A stretch of 12,902 bases of DNA from Hepatocystis sp. ex Piliocolobus tephrosceles (Eukaryota > Apicomplexa > Aconoidasida > Haemosporida > Plasmodiidae), in the NCBI GenBank assembly GCA_902459845.2, contig CABPSV020000583.1:1-12902 (forward strand). The letters are read 5' to 3'. Of this stretch, positions 5,611 to 12,902 are shown in pieces. A model generated the notes under the pieces. That model saw only the letters and a list, made by a program, of their open reading frames with translations. It did not search any database and was not told the origin of the DNA. Both the position numbers and the translations under genes were made by a program. Each line of letters starts with the position of its first letter. The first letter of the stretch is position 1.

Positions 5611-8600
5611 TTAAACTGTTTTGGTAAAAAAAAATTTAATTTTGTCCAATAGTAAATATACAGAGTTGTGGAAACGTTTTAATAAATTTTCTTCTTCATT
5701 GTTTTCATAAATGAGCAAATTTTTAATGTTTTTATATGCATCATATGGTAAGATAATTATTTTTTTATTTTTTGTTTGTTTTGTTATGTGATTGTTATTT
5801 TTTTTACTGCATATATAAGGATTATATAAGTACATGTTTATAAGTGTGTTATTTATTTTGATATAATTTTGTTTTTCAAATTTTTTTAATTCATTGAAAT
5901 ACTCATTATTAATGTTTAAATGGTTATAGTCAAATTGTAAGCTTATGTTATGGTTTTGCCTAATTTTTTTTATCATAGTTGTTATGCCTTTATCTCCTTG
6001 AACTATGTTCGAAACATTTTTATCGTTATTTTCATTTGGTACAATCACAATAGTGTGTTCTGTTTTTTCATCTTTTCCTTTTTTTTCCATACAGTTAATT
6101 TGTTCATATAATTTTTCTTTTAAAATGGAATTTTGTATATTACTTAAATTTACACCTTGTTTAGTGGACACACATAATGTGTTCGTAGATATTAAACTGG
6201 TAATATAAGAAGAAATAAATTTATCTAAATTAAGTTCAATATAATTTAATTTTTTTTTTAATATTATATTTTCTTTTTTAATTAAAATATTATGATTCAT
6301 GTAATCAATTAACATATCACATAATTCGTTATTATTAATTTTGTAATTTTTTTCTTTTTGTAAAATATGTATGAGTTGTGTCATATTATGTTCGATGATC
6401 ATAATATTTGTTTTGGTATTTATATTGTTATGATCATTATAGTGAATAGAAAAATTACAAGTTTTTTTGTTTGAATTAATTTGTTTATTTCCGTTAACAT
6501 TATTTTTAACTTGTTGTATGTTTGGGTCATCATATGTTTTGGGATTGTTATACTCACAGTTATCATTTTTATGTTGTTGTTTTTTTTGTTTTTGTTCTTC
6601 TTCTATTTTTTCTTTTTCTTCTTCTTTTTTTTCAGCCTCTTTTCCATTTTCTTCTGTCTTTTCTCCATTTTCTTCTGTCTCTTCTCCATTTTCTTCTGTC
6701 TCTTCTGTCTCTTCTCCATTTGTTTCATTTTTTTTCTTTATGTCCAGCATTGTTTGGTTGGTAAGTGCAACTGGTATAAACTTTTGAATAACATTGTCTG
6801 GCAATTTGACAAAAGGAATAATGTAAAAAGCAATTTTTTTTTTATTTTCGTTGTTAATAATTGTATGTGTTAATAATAAAAATTTAGACAAACATTTAAT
6901 TTGATCATCTGTTGCAGAAATTTTAAAATATTTATGAACAGTTAATATACTTATGATTTTAATTATGCATTGGTTAACAAAAGTTGTAAAAATTTGTGAC
7001 TTGTTCATATTTTTTTCAACAAATTGATAAATTAGATAAAAGGTCATATAAAAATGATGATTTATATAAAGTACAAATTCTGAATTCGTAATAAATTTTT
7101 TTAATAAAAAGTAAAAATAGCACAATTTGTTTAAAAGGTGTAAGTAATATTTTATATCATTTATTTCATCAACGATGTTATTTTTACTTGTCCCATTGTC
7201 ACAGTTTATACTACTGTTGTCACTGTTTATACTACTGTTGTCACTGTTTGTACTACTGTTGTCACTGTTTGTACTACTGTTGATATCGCTTATACTACTG
7301 TTGATATTGCTTATGTTTGTACTTAAACTGTTATGTTGTGAACTACTACCCTTCAATTGTTGGTACACATTATTATCAAAACATTCCATGAAAAACTTTA
7401 AAATTGTATAATATTGTTCTGATGGTTTGTTAATATTATTTTGGAACTGTTTTAAAAAATTATAAATTGTTATATATTGCATGTACATATTATTTTTATT
7501 GGTTTCTAAATTCGAATTTAATTTTTTATAGTTATTTAAAAAAAAAGAAAAAACAAATTTTTTTATTTTATAATTATTTTGGAAATATATATCATTATAT
7601 AAAAAAGATATATAAGTAGTTAAATTTCTATCATAGCCAAAAATAGTTTCATTTGGATTAAATAAGTTCATATAATTTGTAAGTGTTAAAACTATTTCAT
7701 TGTTTATTATATTTATGTTGTTAGTTATATTTTTAATAATTTTTTTTTTTGTTAGTTCTGTTTGGCTTTTACTAGTTATATTCATAGCAGTAGTGTCGAT
7801 GGTGTCAGTAATTCCAGTAGTTCTGGCAACACCAGCAACATTAGCAACACCCTTACTATTTAATTCCATACAAACTGAATGAAAAGTGTTTATATTCTTA
7901 TAATTCATACTTTGTGTTAATACATATCTTATATTACTAAGTAAAGATAAAACTATAAAAAATGTTTTTTCTAAAGCAGATTTATTAATATTTTTTTTTA
8001 AATATTTAAAATCCCATTTCGCATTTTTTAAATTATAAAAAATGTATTTAATGAAAAATAAAAAGTATAAATCTTCATTTTTGTCCGGTATATTTGTTGG
8101 TGTGTTTTTTTTTAATGCTGATGACATATCATTATAAAATGTTGAGATTTCTTTTAAATAAAAGGATTTTTCGTTTATTAATTTATTCATGTTCATAATA
8201 TTTTTATAATATATATGTATTAATATATTAAGACTTTCTAATATATATAATTCTTCAATGAATATGGAACGATTAGTAATATATTTCATTTTTTGTATGA
8301 CCAAAGTTAATAATAAAATATTATATTTTAACAAATAAGAACATTCCATAGTTGTTTGTATATTGTTATATTCCATATTTGTTAAGTTTATAATATTATA
8401 AAATGTGTTTGTACTTGGTTTATTTTTTTTGCTGTCAATGTTAGTTCCATTTGGGTAAGAGTGCATGTGACCAAGTGGTTGTTGTTGTAGTTGTTGTTGT
8501 TGTTGTTGTAGTTGTTGTAGTTGTTGTAGTTGTAGTAGTTGTAGTTGTTGTTCTTGTTCTTGTTCTTGTTCTTGTTCTTGTTCTTGTTCTTGTTCTTGTT

Positions 8601-10305
8601 CTTGTTCTTGTTCTTGTTCTTGTTCTTGTTCTTGTTCTTGTTCTTGTTCTTGTTCTTGTTCTTGTTCTTGTTCTAGTTCTTGTTCTTGTTCTTGTTCTTG
8701 TTCTTGTTCTTGTTCTTGTTCTTGTTTCATTTCCTGTTGTTTCTGTTGTTCTGTTAATTCATTATAGTTTGTGTTATTCCTACTATTTATACGATTAATG
8801 CCATTATCATGAATTATACTTTGAACGAAATTATCTAACTTATTTGTAAAAAAATGAACACCCTTTTCTATATCTTTATAACTCTTTTCAATATAACTAT
8901 AAGTATAATTTTCTTTTTGTGTATATAAATATTTGTTATCTAATAAAATAAACACATCGTCGTTATTTTGTGTTTTTTTTTTTTTTTCATTTAGATGAGA
9001 AATATGAAAAAAAGGTAATTGAAAAAAAATGATTTGATTTATTATTTGAAGTAAACTAATTGAATAAAAATAATTGTAGCAATCGTTATGTTTAAAAAAT
9101 GCACAAAATTGAGTATATAATATAAAATCAATAAAATTGGTATATATATATTTTTGTTTATTTAAGATTTTTAATATATTTAAATTTTCTCTATACGTAC
9201 GAATATAATTTATTTTATTATTTGATTTATTTTTTTGAGATATATATTCTTTTTCTTTTTGTTCATTAACACTCTTTGTATTATTTTTAATAATATTATT
9301 ATGTATATGTATACATAAATTTTTTAAAACAAAATTATCAATTTTTTTAAAAAAAAATATATTTTCTAAATGGTCATTTGAGTTATGGCAATTTTTTATA
9401 ATATTTTTGTATATATAAAAAAAAGATGATAAAGTATAAAATTCGAGGTTTTTAATAGATAATAATAATTTTTTAAAATTTAGGCTTTCCAAACAATTTT
9501 TTATTTTGTTCTGTATGTCGTCATTTGTACAACCACCTGATACGTTGCTATTGTCATTGTCATTGCCATTGTCATTGCCATTTGTGTTACTCACTACTTG
9601 TACATAAAACAAATAAATAGTATCATTTATATGAACAATATTTTGCACGATTTTAAGTGATTTATTATTTTGGTTTTGTAATGAAATACTTTGAATTAGG
9701 GACAAATTTATTTCGTTTATTAAGGTAAAAATATGTTTTAAATATTTATATAAATTAAAATTTATTAATACATGGTCTATATTGTTTTTTTTATAAATTC
9801 GAATATTGTTATTAGTCTTATTATTTTCATCATTATAAGAATAATTACAATTGTTATTATTGTTACAATCATTTATATGGTGGTTCTCTTTTTTGTCGTT
9901 CATATAATGGTCATTTTGATTTTTTTTTTCATTAATATAATCTTTAAGTATATGAAAGTGTTTTTTATATGTTGAGTAAAACTTGTATTCTGTGTGAATA
10001 CTTTTTCTTTTTAAGTTACTACTTATAAGTGGGTTACTACTTATAAGTGGGTTACTACATATAAGTGGGTTACTACATATAAGTGGGTTACTAAATATAA
10101 GTGGGTTACTAAATATAAGTGGGTTACTAAATATAAGTGGGTTACTACTTGTGAGAGAACAACGACTTAAGAGTGAGTTATTAATTAATGATAAATTATT
10201 AATTATTATGTGATTTACTTTTTCAAAATTTTGATATTCACCCCTAACGGCATTGTGATAAACACATTTCCCGGAGCTCAACATATTTAAAGCAATCGTT
10301 TGCAT
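5611..10305 (-). CDS. large repeat-rich Plasmodium protein of unknown function (1564 aa), possibly RAP-like C terminus
   Basis: I do not recognise a named protein. It is a single long reading frame, Asn- and Lys-rich as usual here, with long Leu/Ile/Phe/Tyr-rich helical-looking segments broken by repeats. In order: an N terminus with few acidic residues; seven SNPLI hexapeptides (about 54-96); an NDNGND stretch near 240; an EQ dipeptide array followed by Gln/Leu (528-609); NSSxNSD repeats (about 993-1035); and a Glu/Lys-rich ETEENGE block (about 1190-1245). The last about 60 residues contain KKIIILPYDAYKNIKNLL followed by a Leu-rich helix. This weakly recalls the end of RAP domains, which occur in many Plasmodium mitochondrial or apicoplast RNA-binding proteins (inference, low confidence). 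The ATG at 10305 has A at -3; another Met follows at residue 8. It lies upstream of eL42 on the same strand, so transcription is separate but co-directional. Confidence 0.93.
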   Translation of the reverse strand: MQTIALNMLSSGKCVYHNAVRGEYQNFEKVNHIIINNLSLINNSLLSRCSLTSSNPLIFSNPLIFSNPLIFSNPLICSNPLICSNPLISSNPLISSNLKRKSIHTEYKFYSTYKKHFHILKDYINEKKNQNDHYMNDKKENHHINDCNNNNNCNYSYNDENNKTNNNIRIYKKNNIDHVLINFNLYKYLKHIFTLINEINLSLIQSISLQNQNNKSLKIVQNIVHINDTIYLFYVQVVSNTNGNDNGNDNDNSNVSGGCTNDDIQNKIKNCLESLNFKKLLLSIKNLEFYTLSSFFYIYKNIIKNCHNSNDHLENIFFFKKIDNFVLKNLCIHIHNNIIKNNTKSVNEQKEKEYISQKNKSNNKINYIRTYRENLNILKILNKQKYIYTNFIDFILYTQFCAFFKHNDCYNYFYSISLLQIINQIIFFQLPFFHISHLNEKKKKTQNNDDVFILLDNKYLYTQKENYTYSYIEKSYKDIEKGVHFFTNKLDNFVQSIIHDNGINRINSRNNTNYNELTEQQKQQEMKQEQEQEQEQEQEQEQELEQEQEQEQEQEQEQEQEQEQEQEQEQEQEQEQEQEQEQEQEQQLQLLQLQQLQQLQQQQQQLQQQPLGHMHSYPNGTNIDSKKNKPSTNTFYNIINLTNMEYNNIQTTMECSYLLKYNILLLTLVIQKMKYITNRSIFIEELYILESLNILIHIYYKNIMNMNKLINEKSFYLKEISTFYNDMSSALKKNTPTNIPDKNEDLYFLFFIKYIFYNLKNAKWDFKYLKKNINKSALEKTFFIVLSLLSNIRYVLTQSMNYKNINTFHSVCMELNSKGVANVAGVARTTGITDTIDTTAMNITSKSQTELTKKKIIKNITNNINIINNEIVLTLTNYMNLFNPNETIFGYDRNLTTYISFLYNDIYFQNNYKIKKFVFSFFLNNYKKLNSNLETNKNNMYMQYITIYNFLKQFQNNINKPSEQYYTILKFFMECFDNNVYQQLKGSSSQHNSLSTNISNINSSISDINSSTNSDNSSTNSDNSSINSDNSSINCDNGTSKNNIVDEINDIKYYLHLLNKLCYFYFLLKKFITNSEFVLYINHHFYMTFYLIYQFVEKNMNKSQIFTTFVNQCIIKIISILTVHKYFKISATDDQIKCLSKFLLLTHTIINNENKKKIAFYIIPFVKLPDNVIQKFIPVALTNQTMLDIKKKNETNGEETEETEENGEETEENGEKTEENGKEAEKKEEEKEKIEEEQKQKKQQHKNDNCEYNNPKTYDDPNIQQVKNNVNGNKQINSNKKTCNFSIHYNDHNNINTKTNIMIIEHNMTQLIHILQKEKNYKINNNELCDMLIDYMNHNILIKKENIILKKKLNYIELNLDKFISSYITSLISTNTLCVSTKQGVNLSNIQNSILKEKLYEQINCMEKKGKDEKTEHTIVIVPNENNDKNVSNIVQGDKGITTMIKKIRQNHNISLQFDYNHLNINNEYFNELKKFEKQNYIKINNTLINMYLYNPYICSKKNNNHITKQTKNKKIIILPYDAYKNIKNLLIYENNEEENLLKRFHNSVYLLLDKIKFFFTKTV
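6585..6735 (-). repeat. Glu/Lys-rich repeat block in the large gene
   Basis: In-frame low-complexity stretch with recurring TEENGE / EETEE units, about 21 bp apart at the DNA level with one longer spacing, grading into KEEEKEKIEEEQKQKK. It probably forms a charged disordered or coiled-coil linker between two folded parts. Confidence 0.75.
7200..7330 (-). repeat. 21-bp repeat coding NSSxNSD in the large gene
   Basis: The core actactgtt (+ strand) occurs at 7210, 7231, 7252, 7273 and 7294, an exact 21-bp period. It codes NSSTNSD / NSSINSD on the minus strand, with the outer copies diverging to NSSISDI. It is in frame and therefore tolerated; it probably encodes an exposed flexible loop. Confidence 0.9.
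8479..8724 (-). repeat. EQ dipeptide (6-bp) array with Gln/Leu extension
   Basis: From about 8549 to 8724 the + strand is almost pure ttcttg hexamer, about 29 copies, coding alternating Gln-Glu on the minus strand, with a single Leu for Gln interruption. It continues as a Gln-rich, Leu-interrupted stretch (CAA/CTA codons) to residue 609. The near-perfect hexamer indicates recent expansion; length is likely to vary between isolates. The protein segment could form a long charged helix or be disordered. Confidence 0.95.
10025..10146 (-). repeat. 18-bp repeat coding SNPLI(F/C/S), seven copies
   Basis: A 14-bp core, ataagtgggttact on the + strand, recurs without change at 10025, 10043, 10061, 10079, 10097, 10115 and 10133. 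It codes SNPLI plus a variable sixth residue (F three times, C twice, S twice). Only the last few bases of each unit differ, and they differ in blocks, so copies spread stepwise from neighbour to neighbour. It lies near the N terminus of the large protein. Confidence 0.95.
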
Positions 10306-10419
10306 ATTTTATATTTGAACACATTTTTGAACAAACATTAATAAGCTTCAAAGAAATAGTTAACTTATTTTTTAAACAAAACTTAGTAGAACATTTCCAG
10401 CATTATTATTAGCTTTCCC

Positions 10420-10488
<69 letters not shown>

Positions 10489-10630
10489 AAATATATATAC
10501 ATACATATATACATACCCTTGTGTGAAAAATGGCTCAATTTTTTCATTCGAATAAATGGCTATACATACATGAAAAAATGCTAATATAATATTATTTACC
10601 CAAGCGCAACATATACAATTCATATAAATA

Positions 10631-10664
<34 letters not shown>

Positions 10665-10715
10665 CCGATAGTTGTGTTCGGATTTTGCATACATATATGT
10701 AAGTCGTAAAAAAGA

Positions 10716-10746
<31 letters not shown>

Positions 10747-10950
10747 CACTTTTAAGCCAAAAAATTTATAGCTATTTCTTTTCTCATTTTTAGATAGTAA
10801 ATTATTTAAAAAAAAAAACTTCTACATAACTAACTCATTTTTTGAATTTGTTTTTTATTAAAAAATATTCAACACATTTAAAAGTAAAATAGGAAAATTA
10901 AAAAAAAGGACAACTAAACTGTTACTTCTTTATATACCAAAAGTTCGTGT
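10306..10950. other. 5' flank of the large minus-strand gene
   Basis: Non-coding. The bases next to 10305 should be the large gene's 5' UTR and promoter, read on the minus strand. It holds the 65-bp A tract (10421-10485), a second A tract at about 10635-10663, and a short (TA)n at about 10726-10745. No open frame here is more than translated homopolymer. Confidence 0.6.
10421..10485. repeat. 65-bp poly(dA) tract
   Basis: Uninterrupted run of 65 A on the + strand (poly-T when read along the large gene), about 115-180 bp upstream of that gene's start codon. It is the longest homopolymer in the window and is preceded by CCCC. Such tracts keep promoters nucleosome-poor. The true length needs confirmation because sequencing slips here. 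Confidence 0.9.
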
Positions 10951-10954
10951 TTTT

Positions 10955-11173
10955 ACTCATTTTTTTTACCCTATTTTTTTACCCTATTTTTTTACCCTAT
11001 TTTTTTACCCTATTTTTTTACCCTATTTTTTTACCCATTTTTTTTATCCATTTTTTTTATCCATTTTTTTTATCCATTTTTTTTATCCATTTTTTTTACC
11101 CATTTTTTTTACCCATTTTTTTACCCATTTTTTTACCCATTTTTTTTACCCATTTTTTTACCCTATTTTTTTA
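10955..11173. repeat. 13-bp T-rich/CCC minisatellite, 17 units
   Basis: Units of 13 bp (12 bp in three cases) begin at 10955, 10968, 10981, 10994, 11007, 11020, 11033, 11046, 11059, 11072, 11085, 11098, 11111, 11123, 11135, 11148 and 11160. Each is a short C-bearing head plus a run of 7-8 T. Heads come in ordered blocks: ACTCA once, ACCCTA five times, ACCCA once, ATCCA four times, ACCCA five times, ACCCTA once. All C are on the + strand and all G on the minus strand. It lies outside any supportable gene. Confidence 0.95.
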
Positions 11174-11432
11174 TATACAGAATCATTCATGTTTCACTGA
11201 TTTAGGACAAATACATACAACCTATTTACTACTGTCAAAATACAAAATATTTAAATGGAAATACAACAGTGTTACAACATTTGTTAATTTTTTGTTTCCT
11301 TATTATTTTTATATTTTTTTTTTTTTTTTTTAACGCAAAATATGAATAAGGAGATATACGTGTTTTTTTTTATGAGTTGGGATTGTTACATGATGGGGGT
11401 GTTGTATAATGATAATTGTCTCAATTGTCTCA

Positions 11433-11463
<31 letters not shown>

Positions 11464-11773
11464 CATCAATTGAGCAGCAAAATAAATCTCTTGATATATA
11501 TTTAAATACGTATAAACATATTATTATTTGTTTTTTGTTTTTTTGATAACACATGTAATAAATATAAGAAATATGTTATGTTTTTCAAGTTTTTTTTTTT
11601 TTTTTTTTTTTTTTATGTGTATCGTAAATTTATATTTATTGGTCTTAATTTATGTGAAGTCATAATAACATGCACTATATTATATTGTGGTTTCATATGT
11701 CTTTACATATACGTATGCAATCACACTTGTATACTTATATGTACATAACATATTTATCATTCCCTCTCTTGTC

Positions 11774-11819
<46 letters not shown>

Positions 11820-11991
11820 GTGAAATACAAACCTCTTTTTTTTTTAACATTATTTGCGTAATACATATGGTCTGTTAAATTAGAGCAATTTTGAAAGTAA
11901 AATTAATTTCATGATAAAAATTGAAAATGCATAAAAAAAGAAAAAAAAATCTTCAATTGAAAAATTGATCTCAACCCTTTTACATAATTAT

Positions 11992-12041
<50 letters not shown>

Positions 12042-12518
12042 GTACATAACAGTTATAATTGGCAAAATATTTCTTTATGTATAACGTTTAAATGTGCGTG
12101 TTTTAAATATGAGAAAATCTAACTTATACAAATATATATTAAAACCGGCCACTTAAAAAATCAGTAGGTTTAACCTTAACACGTCGGAATAATGTTATCA
12201 ACATAGTTGTTATATGTATGTGGGCTATATTGTATAGTGATAAACAGTATGTATTATATATATGTATACGTATGCTTATATGTACATTCATATGCATATA
12301 TACATATATGTGAATTGTTGAGCGCTTGAACACATTCTGTTAATAAAATTAACTTTTTTTTTTTTGAAAAATAATACATAATAATTATTCTTTTGATTTA
12401 TAATATTTAATTTATTTATTTAATAACTGATAAAGCGCTTTTTAAATGAATCTGTGGTAGCTATATTAATAGTTTTTTTTAAAAATAATATACAAGCTTT
12501 TTTATTTTTTATTATTTT

Positions 12519-12557
<39 letters not shown>

Positions 12558-12640
12558 TTCTCTCTTTACTGAAGTGTCACTCAATATAATTGTAGCATAT
12601 CCATATATTTATATATATGCAAACATATATACGTTTTATA

Positions 12641-12671
<31 letters not shown>

Positions 12672-12902
12672 CCTCGTGTAAATATTACTATTCGAATATT
12701 TAAAAAAATTATACTTTTCTATTGCTAATATAAAAGACTTTTATATTCTTAAAGTAAATTATTGTTGTATATTTATTTGGGCCACTTGAAACAGATAAAC
12801 GTTTTTTCCCCTTTACTCTTTTTTTTTTTTATTTACTATATAATATTTATGCATGCATATTGAAGATATATACATAAATATATACATACATATATACATA
12901 CA
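11174..12902. other. long intergenic region to the right edge, no gene supported
   Basis: About 1.7 kb of AT-rich DNA. Contents: a slightly less AT-rich stretch at about 11180-11300 after TATACAG; T tracts at about 11312-11331, 11431-11460 and 11590-11614; a 39-bp A tract (11776-11814); a 47-bp T tract (11994-12040); a less AT-rich patch at about 12140-12190; a (TA)n at about 12522-12554; and a T tract at about 12643-12671. The last bases are TACATA-type repeats. Together with 10306-11173 it is probably the region between the large gene and a divergent next gene beyond the window (inference). Confidence 0.55.
12850..12857. promoter_or_regulatory. TGCATGCA, candidate ApiAP2 binding site
   Basis: This is a perfect 8-bp palindrome. 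TGCATGCA is the reported core for the Plasmodium ApiAP2 factors AP2-Sp (sporozoite) and AP2-EXP. It is the only full 8-mer I noticed in the window; other TGCATG hexamers fall in coding or 3' flank sequence. It would matter only if a + strand gene starts shortly after the right edge. Confidence 0.35.

Noticed and set aside
6467..6873. Three + strand frames rich in Phe, Ser and Leu (6467-6787, 6481-6873, 6522-6764)
   Set aside because: Antisense of the Glu/Lys-rich block of the large gene; hydrophobic only because AAR and GAR codons read as TTY and YTC on the other strand.
8451..8798. A + strand frame coding poly-Val and a Val-Leu array
   Set aside because: It is the antisense image of the EQ/poly-Gln repeat of the large minus-strand gene; no plausible protein.
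10372..10749. 125-codon minus frame upstream of the large gene
   Set aside because: Consists of (TA)n and two poly-A tracts read as Tyr/Ile and Phe runs; no domain.
10955..11173. Telomeric or interstitial telomere repeat, because of the ACCCTA heads
   Set aside because: The Plasmodium telomere unit is 7 bp (GGGTTYA). Here the unit is 13 bp with 7-8 T and most heads are not CCCTA; the neighbours are chromosome-internal core genes.
10947..11333. 128-codon + frame over the 13-bp minisatellite (FFYPIFLP-type repeats)
   Set aside because: A translated non-coding minisatellite. The unit is 13 bp and not a multiple of three, with 12-bp variants, which is not how coding arrays in this window behave.
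11670..11861. 63-codon + frame ending in poly-Lys
   Set aside because: Largely a 39-bp A tract and TACATA-type sequence; no homology.
12454..12681. 75-codon + frame with Ile-Tyr repeats
   Set aside because: Translated (TA)n and poly-T; no support.
10306..12902. Centromere, because of the long gene-free AT-rich stretch
   Set aside because: Composition is not more extreme than the other intergenic regions, the only array is short, and by synteny the CSP region of P. falciparum chromosome 3 is not at the centromere.

Overview
The window is nuclear DNA of a malaria parasite (Plasmodium). It is extremely A+T-rich, full of homopolymer A/T tracts and (TA)n runs, with asparagine- and lysine-rich proteins and short T-rich introns. 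The first gene is unmistakably the circumsporozoite protein (CSP). Its repeat type (GGQPAGGPGA / GGQPADGQPA), on a background as AT-rich as P. falciparum, suggests an avian-lineage species (P. gallinaceum / P. relictum-like). That species call is inference and could not be checked by search.

Layout, left to right. 1-168 is the CSP upstream region. 169-1206 (+) is CSP, a single exon. 1207-2394 is an intergenic region that holds a degenerate 87-90 bp tandem repeat ending in a (TA)n tract. 2395-3218 (+) is a three-exon monothiol glutaredoxin-like gene (GLP1 type), reconstructed here by splicing; its active-site motif reads CGYS. 3219-3761 is a convergent intergenic region with a 48-bp A tract and a short perfect inverted repeat. 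3762-4288 (-) is a two-exon ribosomal protein eL42 (L44) gene, also reconstructed by splicing. 4289-5610 holds the eL42 promoter and the 3' flank of the next gene. 5611-10305 (-) is a large single-exon protein (1564 aa) of unknown function with several in-frame tandem repeats (SNPLI, NSSxNSD, K/E-rich and a long EQ dipeptide array) and a weakly RAP-like C terminus. 10306-12902 is about 2.6 kb without a convincing gene. It contains a 65-bp A tract, a 17-unit 13-bp T-rich/CCC minisatellite and, at the far right, a palindromic TGCATGCA of the ApiAP2 type.

The genes do not form one pathway. CSP is the sporozoite surface coat, the glutaredoxin is a probable organellar Fe-S/redox protein, eL42 is a large-subunit ribosomal protein, and the big protein may be organellar. 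What ties them together is conserved chromosomal order: as I recall, CSP, the 1-Cys glutaredoxin-like gene and L44 are also adjacent, in the same relative orientation, on P. falciparum chromosome 3. I see no mobile element, CRISPR array, rRNA or convincing tRNA. The noteworthy content is repeat structure at several scales rather than a new multi-gene system.
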